NCBI RefSeq assembly: GCF_052156635.1
Contig: NZ_JBQKUO010000003.1
Coordinates: 62,001-126,000 of the forward strand
DNA: 64,000 nucleotides
Origin: Nitrospina sp052156635
Lineage (GTDB): Bacteria; Nitrospinota; Nitrospinia; Nitrospinales; Nitrospinaceae
Reading direction: 5' to 3'
In this document: one piece after another, positions 40,613 to 50,900 of the stretch
Layout: each line of letters begins with the position of its first letter
Numbering within the stretch: position 1 is the stretch's first letter
The notes under the pieces: model-generated
The model's input: the letters and a program-made list of their open reading frames with translations, nothing else
What the model was told of the DNA's origin: nothing
Database searches by the model: none
Position numbers and translations under genes: made by a program

Positions 40613-41965
40613 TCAACGCACAGGGGCGGGGGAATCCTTACCGAATTTCAAAAGGTGGGCTTCAAACTCCGGGTAGGGACTGCGCATATCGACGTAAATA
40701 TAATACGCCCGCGAATTGGAGTTCAACGCGAAGTTGAGGCGGGACACCTGCGTGCCGTCCACAAACATGACGTCCGTGGCGGTTCCCGCCGGACGGAAAT
40801 CCGGATGGGCGCGCACGAAATCGATGAAGTACTCAAAACCCTGAACGCACAAGGCAGATGCGAGGTCCACCAGGTCGCACACCGCGCGAAGGCCGGTGGC
40901 ATTGTTTTTGGTGAGCCCCTCCAGTTTCTCGGCACGGGTCACGGCTTTTTCGATCTCTCTTTTCTCCGGCTTGGCGGCAAACACCTTTACGATTTCTTCC
41001 GGCGCCATGTCGTAACGGAACGCCACATTGTAATCGCTCTGGATGCGGGTATTGTACCGGGTCACCCGCACCCGGCCCCAGGTTTTTGATTGCAGCACCT
41101 CGGTTTGTGCGGCTTTATGAAAGTTTTCCGCACCCTGGATGCATTCCTGCGGAGAAAGGGATACATCGCAGTAAAATGTGGGCAGTTGCAGTTTCTTGAA
41201 CGTGTCGCCGAACCGTTCCTGAATGGTTTCGTACGCTTTCTTCTGAATCTCCCACTCGTTCCAGGTCGTGTCTGCGCGCAGCTGCTGTGTCATCCTCTCC
41301 ACATCCGCATCGTAGCGGAGCGGCAGGATTTCCGGGTTCTCCTTCGCCGTTTCGGAATCGGTGATTGTCACCTCCGCCCACATCTTGCGGCGAAGCGCCG
41401 GATCGGGTTCCACTTTGGCCAGCGTTTCGTATCCCCGCAAACACTGATCGTTGGTGATGGTGAGCGAGCAGTACAACTCGCGGATGAAGAGCTTGCCGTG
41501 AATGGTGGTTTTGACGGCGGCGATCTTTTCCAGAAACGCCTGCTGGTCCGCAGGTGACAACCGTTCGCGAAGAATACGTGCCAGATCCGTCACCTCCGCA
41601 TCCCACGGAATCAGTACGGTGTGGAATCCACCGGTACGCAGAAACCGCGTGCTGATGGCCACGCGATTGAGGTCTGCGTCAGGCACTTCCTTCAACGCGG
41701 CGGTGAGGGTGAGAACTCCCTTCAGGCATTCGTGAATGCGCCGGGTTTCCCCTTCCCGGTCGCCGAACTTTTCCATGAAGGGAAAACATTCCAGGCGGGC
41801 GATGCCATGGTTTTTTTCAAGAAACCGTTTCTGGAGGACCAACCGGTTGAAGGCGCTTTCTTCGGCCTGGGCCGGAAATGCGGCCGTGAGGAAAAAAATA
41901 CCCAGCAGGGCCGCCGCCAGAAGGCTTGGGGTCTGCGTTGCGCGTGGGATTCGGATTGCCTTCAT
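40613..41965 (-). CDS. Exported protein of unknown function
   Basis: From ATG 41965 the product has 450 residues, with a signal peptide (LLAAALLGIFFLTAAFPAQA). It appears to consist of repeats of a helical unit with conserved cysteine pairs: RLECFPFMEKF/RIHECLKGV, LYCSLTITNDQCLRGYETLA, FYCDVSLSPQECIQGAENF and AVCDLVDLASALCVQGFEYF. The spacing Cys-x10-Cys-x-Gln/Gly recurs, so paired disulfides in the periplasm are likely. The intervening parts are mixed alpha/beta. No family is recognised. Confidence 0.75.
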   Translation of the reverse strand: MKAIRIPRATQTPSLLAAALLGIFFLTAAFPAQAEESAFNRLVLQKRFLEKNHGIARLECFPFMEKFGDREGETRRIHECLKGVLTLTAALKEVPDADLNRVAISTRFLRTGGFHTVLIPWDAEVTDLARILRERLSPADQQAFLEKIAAVKTTIHGKLFIRELYCSLTITNDQCLRGYETLAKVEPDPALRRKMWAEVTITDSETAKENPEILPLRYDADVERMTQQLRADTTWNEWEIQKKAYETIQERFGDTFKKLQLPTFYCDVSLSPQECIQGAENFHKAAQTEVLQSKTWGRVRVTRYNTRIQSDYNVAFRYDMAPEEIVKVFAAKPEKREIEKAVTRAEKLEGLTKNNATGLRAVCDLVDLASALCVQGFEYFIDFVRAHPDFRPAGTATDVMFVDGTQVSRLNFALNSNSRAYYIYVDMRSPYPEFEAHLLKFGKDSPAPVR

Positions 41966-42077
41966 GCCGACGCCTCCATTACAGGAAAAGGGGAAGATAC
42001 CCCCCGATTGTACCACCCCCGGCCTTGGCAAAACCACTGCAAGGGAACCCGGTTCAGAAACGGGAAATGAAACACGT

Positions 42078-44780
42078 TCAGGCGGAAGGCAGAGGCACCT
42101 CATAAGCGCCGTGACGCAGGCACAACTCCCGCGAGGCGCTGTGGCAGGACAGCACGATCACCTGCCGGTCTTTCGCAAACTCCGCCAGCACTTCCACGAA
42201 GCGGTCCCGGCGGGCGTCGTCGAAGTTCACCCACACATCGTCCATCAGCACCGGCAGCGGCTCGGATTCCTTTTCGTATTCCTGGATGAGCGCGAGGCGC
42301 AGCGCCAGGTACAACTGCTCGCGCGTGCCGCGGCTCAGGTGTTCCACCGGTTTGAAGTCGCCGGAAGCGGTCCTTACGTCCACCACGTCCGATTCCATTT
42401 GATACCGCACCGCCTCATACGCCCCCCCGGTGATGCGGCCGAACCAGTCCGACGCGGCGCGGTAAACAGCGGGCTGATGCGTTTCCTGATATGTTTTGAG
42501 GGACCGGTCGAGCATGGAAAGCGCGAGCGTCGCCACCGCCCAGTCGCGGCCGGCCCGCTCCAGTCTCTGCTTCAGCATCCCCACCTGCGACTGCGCCTCG
42601 AACAAGGCATCGTTGCTGGCCAGACGCTCCTGCTCCTTTTTACAACCGCCGAGTTTCTGATCGACCTCCTGAATCTGTTTTACCAGCTCATCCACCTGTT
42701 CCTCGGATGCAACGCGTTCGGAGTCCAACCGGGTCGGGTCGGCATCCCGCAACTCCTTCACAACCGCGTCGAACGTCTCGCCCACGCCCATGCGCGACTG
42801 GACATCCTGCCGCGCGCGATCGGCTTTCTGCTTCAGTCCACAGGCCCGTTTCCAGGAGGACACCAGTTCTTCAAACCCGGCCTCGTCCTTCGCTCCCGCT
42901 TCGAGGATGAGCCTGTCCAGATTGCGTCGCGGTGTCTCCTTTGCCGCTTTCAAACGGTCAAGCCTCTCTACGTGCTCCTCAAGAGAGGCATTGATCTGCC
43001 TGCGTTCCTCCTGCCGCGCACGCTGGGCTTCATAACGGTCCGCCACCCATTCCATGTTCACCAGCAGGTTGTCTTTCAATTTCGTTCCGGGCAAGGCCGA
43101 TGCCGCACGTTCCACCAAAGACCGTGCCTTTTGCAAATCGGCTTCCATGGATTCGATCCGCGCATCCAGCTCGTCCCTCTCGCGAAGCAAATCCTGCGTG
43201 CGCTCGATTCGCCGCATCACGTCTTCCAGCTGGTTCGCATCCAGCCCGGTGTGAAAACTGCGTTCCGCAAGCCATCCCTGCCAGTCCTCGATGGAACGCG
43301 CCCGCCCGGCCTGCGCCTGCTCCACATCGTCACGATAATGCCGTTCCAGGGGATCTTCGGCCTGCACGGAGTGCGACTGCCTGCGAACCCATACAGCTGC
43401 CGCCGCCGCAAGCACGGTACCCAGCACGGCAATCCCGACACCCCACAAAAACCCCGCGAACCACGCGGCCACACCCCCCGCAATGCTCAATCCCGCAAAC
43501 AGAAACAGGAACACGCTCACCCCCGCAGGCACGGAAGGGCGGGCGCTTTCGCGTGCCCGGTGCTCGCGGTGCGAGTCCAGAAGAGTCTGAGCTTTCGATA
43601 TTGTTTCCGCGGCGGATTCCAGGTCAGAGCGGTGCTTGCGGGCGCGGGCCTGCAATTCGTCGATCTTCTGGAACGATTTCAGCCGCACTTCGTCCCAGCC
43701 CTCGCCGATGCGATTGAGGTTCTGTTCAATCACTCCATTTTTTTCACTGCGTTGGCGGCGGAGGCCGTCGATGTCCTTCAGAATATTGCTCACCGACTGG
43801 TGTGACTGGGTGAGCTGTTTCACCTCCGCCTCCAGTTGCAACAGCGCGTCGTTGAGCTCGATAGCATCCCGCGCTTTTTGCAGACGTTCGACTTTCTGCT
43901 GAGTTTCATCGTGCTGCTTTTTGACCGACGCCCATTCCCTCCGCAGTGCGTGAAACTGCTCCACCACCGGTTCGCTGAGATCCGGCACACCGTGCATCGC
44001 TTCAAGAGCGTTTTCAGAGTCCACCCAGTCCACGAACCGGGGATACACCTCGCTCAACGCCTTCAATCTCTGCACCCGGTGCTGGGCTTCGGCCAGCGGT
44101 TCCCTGAGCTCTGCGCGTTTCTGCGTGAGCGACTCGATTTCCGCGTGCAGGGCATCGTACTGCACGAGGTCTTTCTGCATTTCCTGAATTTCCTTTTCGC
44201 GCTTTTTGATTTCGGCGGTGAGGGCATTGATGGTTTGTGTTTTTCCCCGTTGCCTGAACAATCTGTCGCGATGTTCGGCCAGAGCCCCCTTCACCCCGGC
44301 GAGCGACACCGCCCCCAGGCCCAGCCCCGCACCGACGATGCGTTGTTTCACCTCCTCGTCCTTCACAAAATCCAGTTGCTGCAATTCCTCGATGGTGAAG
44401 GCATACGTGTTCTTAAACAATCCGGAGGGAATGTACCCCAGAAACGGGTTGAGGTTCTGCTGATCTCCCACTGTGCGCGATGGCGTGGTGATACTGACTT
44501 GCGTTTTCTGTTTGCTTTGAACGCTGCGCAGAATCGTCACCGCCTCCCTGTCTGCCGATTCGCACTCCAGCGATCCCTCCTGCTTTCCGCCGTCCTCCGG
44601 AGCATATTGATCCGCATACATCGCGTCTTCGCCGAACAGCGCCCAGCGGACGAACTGGAGGAGGGTCGTCTTGCCCGCTTCATTTTCTCCATAAAGGAGG
44701 TTGAGGCCGGGACGCAGTCCGGTGACGGACGTGTCTTTGAACGCCCCGAATCGTTTGATGTGCAATGCGCGCAGTTGCAT
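42078..44780 (-). CDS. YhaN/SbcC-like SMC-type ATPase
   Basis: The 900-residue protein starts LRALHIKRFGAFKDTSV with Walker A GENEAGKTTL (31-40). Long coiled coils follow on both sides of a central pair of membrane helices (about 405-460, SVFLFLFAGLSIAGGVAAWF). The C-terminal half has the ABC signature LSRGTREQLYLALRLALI and Walker B PLPVLMDDVWVNFDD. This is the layout of YhaN, the membrane-anchored partner of the YhaO nuclease. The gene begins 19 bases after the SbcD-like gene. It probably acts in DNA end or hairpin processing at the membrane. Confidence 0.9.
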   Translation of the reverse strand: MQLRALHIKRFGAFKDTSVTGLRPGLNLLYGENEAGKTTLLQFVRWALFGEDAMYADQYAPEDGGKQEGSLECESADREAVTILRSVQSKQKTQVSITTPSRTVGDQQNLNPFLGYIPSGLFKNTYAFTIEELQQLDFVKDEEVKQRIVGAGLGLGAVSLAGVKGALAEHRDRLFRQRGKTQTINALTAEIKKREKEIQEMQKDLVQYDALHAEIESLTQKRAELREPLAEAQHRVQRLKALSEVYPRFVDWVDSENALEAMHGVPDLSEPVVEQFHALRREWASVKKQHDETQQKVERLQKARDAIELNDALLQLEAEVKQLTQSHQSVSNILKDIDGLRRQRSEKNGVIEQNLNRIGEGWDEVRLKSFQKIDELQARARKHRSDLESAAETISKAQTLLDSHREHRARESARPSVPAGVSVFLFLFAGLSIAGGVAAWFAGFLWGVGIAVLGTVLAAAAAVWVRRQSHSVQAEDPLERHYRDDVEQAQAGRARSIEDWQGWLAERSFHTGLDANQLEDVMRRIERTQDLLRERDELDARIESMEADLQKARSLVERAASALPGTKLKDNLLVNMEWVADRYEAQRARQEERRQINASLEEHVERLDRLKAAKETPRRNLDRLILEAGAKDEAGFEELVSSWKRACGLKQKADRARQDVQSRMGVGETFDAVVKELRDADPTRLDSERVASEEQVDELVKQIQEVDQKLGGCKKEQERLASNDALFEAQSQVGMLKQRLERAGRDWAVATLALSMLDRSLKTYQETHQPAVYRAASDWFGRITGGAYEAVRYQMESDVVDVRTASGDFKPVEHLSRGTREQLYLALRLALIQEYEKESEPLPVLMDDVWVNFDDARRDRFVEVLAEFAKDRQVIVLSCHSASRELCLRHGAYEVPLPSA

Positions 44781-44799
44781 GGTTTATTCCCGGTCTCCG

Positions 44800-46053
44800 T
44801 CAATCCTCATCCGCTACCAGGTGGTCCAGCGTCAGGTCACGGGCCTGTGCAACCCACTCCCTGAGCGTGTCCGCATCCGGCGGCGGCAGGCGTCCACCGC
44901 GCTCGGCGAACACCGGCTCCAAATCCCTGAGTAAATCTTCCAGGTCGTCCTTCGCCAGTACCGCGTCGTAACGGGCAATGACATCGGCGATGAAGTCCCT
45001 GCCCTGCCTCAGGGCATCGAGGTCGTAATGACCCGTGGTGCGCGATTCCAATTCCACCCATACCCGTTGCGTGCCCCCTTCAAATTCCGTCAACACGTGT
45101 TCCCGAAGGGCCGCGAGGTCTTCCGTATTCTGCAACAAGGCGTGCACCCGGGTGCGGCCGGTGAGGGTCCACTCGGCAACCAGATCGCGTCCGCCGATGG
45201 CAGTCAACCGATTGCGGCAGGCATCGGCGATGCGGGCGGCCACCGCATCCGCCGTGTCGTATCCGGTCACATCGAGCTGCTCCCTTATAAAGCGCACGGT
45301 GTCCACTGCATGAAACACGATGTCGGGCGCTTTGCCTTTCTCAAGCGCTACCAGAAAGCATCCCTTTTCGCCGCCTTCCCTGAAATGCCGTGCCTGCGGG
45401 TTGCCGCTGTACACCACCGCCGGGTGTGCGTCACGCAACACTTGCCAGGCATGGATGTGGCCCAGCGCCCAGTAATCGACCGCCACTCCGCACAGGTCCT
45501 CAATCTTGCACGGCGCGTAGTTGTCGTGATTGCTGTTGCCGCCGACGTTGGCATGCAGTACGGCGACGGTCGGCACGGTTGTGTCGATGCCCGTAAACAA
45601 CGGCACCAGGGTGTCGCGGACTTCTTTTTTCGGGTAGCTGGTGCCGGAAATTTCAGCGACAATCCGCCCATCGCGTTCGACGGGAATCGACACGGCTTCA
45701 TTGCCGGGGAACACGTGCACCCCTTCCGGCCATTGCAAGGTGTGCGACCAGGAGCTCAAAGGATCGTGATTGCCGTGCGCGATGAACGCGGGAATGCCCG
45801 CCGCGCTCAGGCGGTCGAGTTCCTTCCTGAAACGGAACTGCGCCTGCAGACTCTTGTCCTCGCCGTCGAACACGTCCCCCGCAATGACGACGGCATCCAC
45901 TTTTTCATTCAACGCGAGGGTGACGATGTTGGCGAAGGCTTCGGAGGTCGCGACGCGCAGGCGGTCACGCATGGCGTCATCGACGCCGTCCAGCTTCTTG
46001 AACGGGCTGTCGATGTGGAGATCCGAGCAATGGATGAAACGGAAGGCAGACAC
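44800..46053 (-). CDS. YhaO/SbcD-like metallophosphoesterase nuclease subunit
   Basis: The 417-residue protein has Mre11/SbcD motifs: FIHCSDLHIDSPF, VIAGDVFD, AHGNHDPLS, LHANVGG and ALGHIHAWQVL. These supply the two-metal nuclease centre. The C-terminal half is the capping and partner-binding region. With the YhaN-like ATPase it forms an Mre11-Rad50-type pair. The exported sub-family name YhaO is chosen because of the partner type and lack of a classic SbcC. Confidence 0.92.
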   Translation of the reverse strand: MSAFRFIHCSDLHIDSPFKKLDGVDDAMRDRLRVATSEAFANIVTLALNEKVDAVVIAGDVFDGEDKSLQAQFRFRKELDRLSAAGIPAFIAHGNHDPLSSWSHTLQWPEGVHVFPGNEAVSIPVERDGRIVAEISGTSYPKKEVRDTLVPLFTGIDTTVPTVAVLHANVGGNSNHDNYAPCKIEDLCGVAVDYWALGHIHAWQVLRDAHPAVVYSGNPQARHFREGGEKGCFLVALEKGKAPDIVFHAVDTVRFIREQLDVTGYDTADAVAARIADACRNRLTAIGGRDLVAEWTLTGRTRVHALLQNTEDLAALREHVLTEFEGGTQRVWVELESRTTGHYDLDALRQGRDFIADVIARYDAVLAKDDLEDLLRDLEPVFAERGGRLPPPDADTLREWVAQARDLTLDHLVADED

Positions 46054-46148
46054 GGCACCGCCTGGTTGAGTTGAGCATTGTGGAAAGTGCGGCCACTGGA
46101 TGAGCCGGATTTATTATAGACCTCAACGGTTGGAGGACCCAACCGGAA

Positions 46149-46442
46149 TCAGAACAGTTCGTCCTGCAGGCCGCGGTAGGCCTCGTTGATGCGTTGCGTC
46201 ATGCGGGACGCTTCCTGCTGGGCGTCGTCGTCCTCGGAGATCAGGTCCTTGTGGTACTTCGCCAGAAGTTGTTTCCACGCACGCCTGCAGGTGGCGAGAT
46301 CGGACCCCTCCGGCACGCCAAGCATCGCGTACCATTCCCGGACCAGTGCCTGCTTTGCTTCGGGAGTGAGGTCCCCGGTTGCCGGTGGCGCCTCCTCCGG
46401 CGGCTCGTTTTTTTTCATCCAGTCGAACAGCTTGTCGAACAT
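46149..46442 (-). CDS. J-domain-like protein with HKD in place of HPD
   Basis: The 97-residue protein from ATG 46442 has a Pro/Glu-rich N-terminus and a J-like domain: YAMLGVPEGSDLATCRRAWKQLLAKYHKDL followed by RMTQRINEAYRGL (given in parts; residues 38-67 and 76-92). The HPD that stimulates Hsp70 is HKD at 64-66. Without the proline, Hsp70 activation is doubtful. It lies 95 bases upstream of the YhaO-like gene on the same strand, so it may be in that operon. Confidence 0.8.
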   Translation of the reverse strand: MFDKLFDWMKKNEPPEEAPPATGDLTPEAKQALVREWYAMLGVPEGSDLATCRRAWKQLLAKYHKDLISEDDDAQQEASRMTQRINEAYRGLQDELF

Positions 46443-46600
46443 GGGCTCATTCTGTCTGTGGGGACGCATACCCCATATTTATTAATGTAAAGATTTTTCG
46501 CAGCGGGGAGGAAACGCCGCCACGGCATTGACTCCCGGCCCGTTCTTTTTTAGCATGAAACCGGCCTCATGCTGAACCCCCAAATCTCTGGAACCGGACC

Positions 46601-47878
46601 ATGCCTGACACCGCCATCACCCCGACCGACACGATGGACCCCCCGGCCCTGCCGCCGATGGAGTACCGCCGTTTCGGCAGGACCAACGAATCGATTTCCG
46701 TTCTCACGCTGGGCGGCATGCGTTTCGAACAGGGATGGGACGCGCCCCGGGACTACCTGCCGAAAGCGGCGCTCGACAACTGCATCGACACCACCCGCCG
46801 CGCCCTAACCTGCGGCATCAACCACATTGAAACCGCCCACGGCTACGTCAAAAGCGAACACCTGTATGGCGCAGCACTGAAGGAACTCGGTACCCCGCGC
46901 TCGGCATACAAAATGATGACCAAGGGCGCGTCGATGACCGCTGACGACACCCGGCGGCTGGTGGACGAACAGCTGCGGGCGTTGCAACTCGATTTTGTCG
47001 ATTTCTACGGCTGGCACGGCATCAACAACCAGGAACGGCTCGATGCGGCGGTGAAACCCGGCGGCCCGGTGGAAACCCTGCACCGCCTGCGTGAGGAAGG
47101 ACTCGTCCGGCACATCGGCTTTTCCACCCATGCGCCACTGGAGATCATCCTCGCCGCCATGCGCACCGGCCTGTTCGATTTCGTCAACCTGCACTACTAC
47201 TATTTTTTCCAGCGGCACCGGGAAGCCATCCAACTGGCGGGCGAGATGGATCTCGGCATCCTCATCATCTCCCCCAACGACAAGGGCGGGCAGTTGTGGA
47301 ACCCGCCGCCCAAACTGCAATCGCTGTGCGCGCCGCTCACCCCGGTGCAGTTCAACGGACGCTTCTGCCTGAGCCATCCGGAGATCACCACACTGACCAT
47401 GGGATTCCACGCACCGGAGCACTTTCCGCAGAACCTGGCGATTTTGAACGGCGGCGATTACTTGACGCCGGAAGACACGCCAGTGAAAGAGAAAATGGAC
47501 GGACAGACGGCGCGCATCCCCGATTACTGCACGGTGTGCAACGAATGCCTGCCGTGCCCGGAGAACATCAACATTCCCGAGGTCCTGCGTTTCCGCAACA
47601 TGCTGAAGGGGTACGGCATGCGTTCGTTCGGCAAGTACCGTTACAACATGTTGCAGAGCAAGGGACACTGGTTCCCCGGCGAATTCGCCAACCGGTGCAC
47701 CGAGTGCGGCGACTGCCTGCCACGCTGCCCCGAGGAACTGAACATCCCCAAACTGCTGTTTGAAACCCACGCGCGGCTGTACAGTCCGTGGCGCATCTGG
47801 AAAGGCCGCATCACCAACTGGCTGGAAGTCGCCTGGCTGGGCGTGCGCAACCGCCTTCGCGGCCTCTCCTCCCGCTGA
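46601..47878 (+). CDS. Aldo/keto reductase with C-terminal 4Fe-4S domain
   Basis: The 425-residue protein is an aldo/keto reductase barrel (MEYRRFGRTNESISVLTLGG; HIETAHGYVKSEHLYG; YGWHGI) followed by a ferredoxin-like region with YCTVCNECLPCPENI and RCTECGDCLPRCPEELNIP. Two cysteine groups could hold two [4Fe-4S] clusters. The family is widespread in anaerobes and deeply branching bacteria; substrates are largely unknown. It has its own upstream gap of about 160 bases after the J-like gene. Confidence 0.92.
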   Translation: MPDTAITPTDTMDPPALPPMEYRRFGRTNESISVLTLGGMRFEQGWDAPRDYLPKAALDNCIDTTRRALTCGINHIETAHGYVKSEHLYGAALKELGTPRSAYKMMTKGASMTADDTRRLVDEQLRALQLDFVDFYGWHGINNQERLDAAVKPGGPVETLHRLREEGLVRHIGFSTHAPLEIILAAMRTGLFDFVNLHYYYFFQRHREAIQLAGEMDLGILIISPNDKGGQLWNPPPKLQSLCAPLTPVQFNGRFCLSHPEITTLTMGFHAPEHFPQNLAILNGGDYLTPEDTPVKEKMDGQTARIPDYCTVCNECLPCPENINIPEVLRFRNMLKGYGMRSFGKYRYNMLQSKGHWFPGEFANRCTECGDCLPRCPEELNIPKLLFETHARLYSPWRIWKGRITNWLEVAWLGVRNRLRGLSSR

Positions 47879-47911
47879 AAGCACTTACCTTGTAATTCAG
47901 CCGCTCAACGT

Positions 47912-50900
47912 TCACGCAGCGGGGACGGCTTCTCCCGATTTCTTTTTGCACCGGTCCAGCCACTTCTGTGCGCTCTGGTAGGTGTCGTCCACGGCGAGGA
48001 TTTTTTCGAGGAAGGGTGCGGCCTTGTCGCAGTTCAGAATCTTGATATACATCTCCGCCATCAGGTACATGTACTGCAAATCATCCGGGTCCACGTTCCC
48101 GTACTGGAAACCGGTGGCGATGACCTCCCGCGGCTGACCCAACCCCCGGTAGCTGAACATCTGACTGCGCAGGGCCTCCCGGTCGAGTGCGTTCTTTGCC
48201 AGCACGCGGGACGAAAATTCGAGTGACTTCAGATGCTCGCCGCGCACGTTGTAAAACTTGGCGGCGGCGTTGAGGAGCAGGAGATCATCGGGGGTCTCCT
48301 CCAGTTTTTGCAGGAGGTCGATCAATCCGACCTGCTGCATGACGTTCCGCATCTCACCCGGATTGTTCCGCACCGCATCCTTGAGCGCGGTTTCCGCCTG
48401 CTCCAGTTGTCCCAGTTCCATCAGGTCGTACCCCGTGTACAGCAACGCGAAAGGGTTTTTCGGCTGGCGTTTTCTCACCATCGTCAGAAACTCGAGGCTC
48501 TTTTCATATTGCCCAATTTGATAAAACGAATGACCGAGGTTGAGCAGGGCTTCGAGGTTTCCAGGATCGGCCTCCACCTGCTCCAGCAGCTCCTGGATCT
48601 GCGGCTCCCCCGCCTGCAGGTGGTAGCGCAGGAGGCCGTCGTCATTCGACAGGCGCAGGGCTTCCAACAGCATTTCCCGGTTGGCGTACATGACACCGCG
48701 CTGGTAGAGATCCATCACCCGGAACTGACGGCGGAACTCGGCTTCATCGTCCGCAGACGCGTTTTGCACCCGTTCCCAAAAGCGGCCCGCTTCCACACGG
48801 TTGAACACGATCCGCTCCAGCCCCGGCGTGCCGACGACGTTGCCGTAGTCGAGATAGAATTCGATACGCGGACGGTTGTCGGTGATGAGCGGCTGGCCTT
48901 CGCCGAGGGCGTGCATTTGATCTTCCAGAAACCAGATGTTGGCGAGGAAGGAGTGCACGTCCGGAATGTGGATGGCGTCCATCGCCTCCTTGATGCGCGG
49001 CTCGGCAAAGCGTGTTTTGAGTTTGGCCAGGTCGATGTCGATGGGCTGGTCGGAGCCGATCAGAAGAATTTCATTGGCCACCGACATCCACGCCTGCGCA
49101 TGCGGAAACACGGAGAGGAACGTCTTGAAGTGCATGTCCACTTCGCGCGCGCTCTGGCTGTGGAGCGGCACCCACTGCGCCACGATGCCGCCGGGCCGGA
49201 GCACCCGCAACGCCTGCTCGTAAAAATCCTGCGTGTACAGGTTCACCGTGAACGCCGTGCGCGGCGGCGGCGGCTCGCCGGTGATGACGTCGTATTTCTT
49301 GTCGGTGGTGAGCAGGAAGTTGCGTCCGTCCTGGATGACGATGTTCACCTTGTCGTTGTTCACCACGTCGTGGTTCTCTTTGGCAAACGCCGGAGCGGCA
49401 TTGATGACACTGGGCGACAACTCGATGCTGTCCACCGACTTGACTCTGGGATGAATGCCCGCCGCGCCCGTGGTCTGCCCGGTGCCGAAACAGATGACCA
49501 GCACGTTGTCCGGAGTGTCGGACAAAAGAATGGGCACGTGCGCAAACAGTTTCATGTAACGCGTGGCGATCACGTTCGACGCGGACATGGAGATTCCGTT
49601 GGTGATGAGGCGCTTGGCATCGGGGTCGAGAATGCCGTAGTTGTCCTCGAACACAGCGACGGTATCGGTGAGGCCCTCTTCAAAATACAACAGGCTTTTT
49701 ATGTCGCGCTGGCCGACGCTGTCGCGCATGAAAAAGGGGTTGAGCAGGTTGCCGGGCATAACGAGAGTGAAGGCGAGGATCACTGCCACAATCGCAGGCG
49801 TCCCCACCTTGCGTACTTTGAGCGGTGCGTTTCCCGTACGGAACAACAGTGCCACCACGAGCAGGTTCAACGTCACCACCGCCACCAGGCTCTCTTCCGT
49901 GCCGATGAGCGGCAACAGCACAAACCCCGCAACCAGCGAGCCAAAAATCGCGCCCACGGTATTGGCGGCGTAGATGCGTCCGGTACCCCCGCCCACGTGG
50001 GCGTGGTCGCCGGAGGCAAGCTTGATGAGGATGGGCAGGCTCATGCCGAGGAGCGTCGTCGGCACCAGCATGAGCGCCGACGAGTCTTTCAGGTACCGCC
50101 AGAAGGTCGCCATCGGCCGGTCGAGGTTGTAGCTGTTCCACGGCGCGGACAACAACGCCTCCATGTTGAACAGGGTGAACGTCACGTAACCCGCGATGCC
50201 CGCCTGCAGGACCATCAAAACGTTCCTGAGGTCGCGGCACCTGGCGATCACGGGGACGGCCAGCAGACTGCCCAGGCAGATGCCGAGCAGGAACACGGCG
50301 AGCATAATGCTGAACGAGTACACCGTGCTGGCGATGCTGAACACCAGCAGCCGCGTCCATAACACTTCATAGGCGAGCGCCGTCAGGCCGCTCAGGAAAG
50401 CGACGATCATCCACAGTTTCTGCGACGCATCCGCTTCGAAGCGCGGCCACGTCGGTTTCGGAAGACGCGGCAGGATCTTCACGCCGGGGTTGTCTTCCTG
50501 GTGGATGCGGATGCAGCCGATGCCGATGATGAGGTTCGCCGCCGCCGCAAGCAATGCCGTCTGCAGAACGCCGAACAGCGAGATGAATATGAAGCCGGTG
50601 AGCAGGCACCCCACCGACGCCCCCAGCGTGTTCAGCGCATACAGGTACCCCACCTGCGTGCCGAGGCGGGCGTCATCGGTGACGTAATATTTGCTGATGA
50701 TGGGCAGCGTCGCGCCCATGAACGTCGTCGGCACGAACATCAACAGAAACGCCAGCACCGCCTTGATGGCCGCGAACAGGGCGGGCGAATCCGGAACGAA
50801 CTGGTGGAACCACGCATAGAACACGTGGAACTTGTAGAAAATGAGGCTGAGGAGCGCCGCCGAGGCGAAGATCAGGATCTCGATGAAAGCATAGACGACC

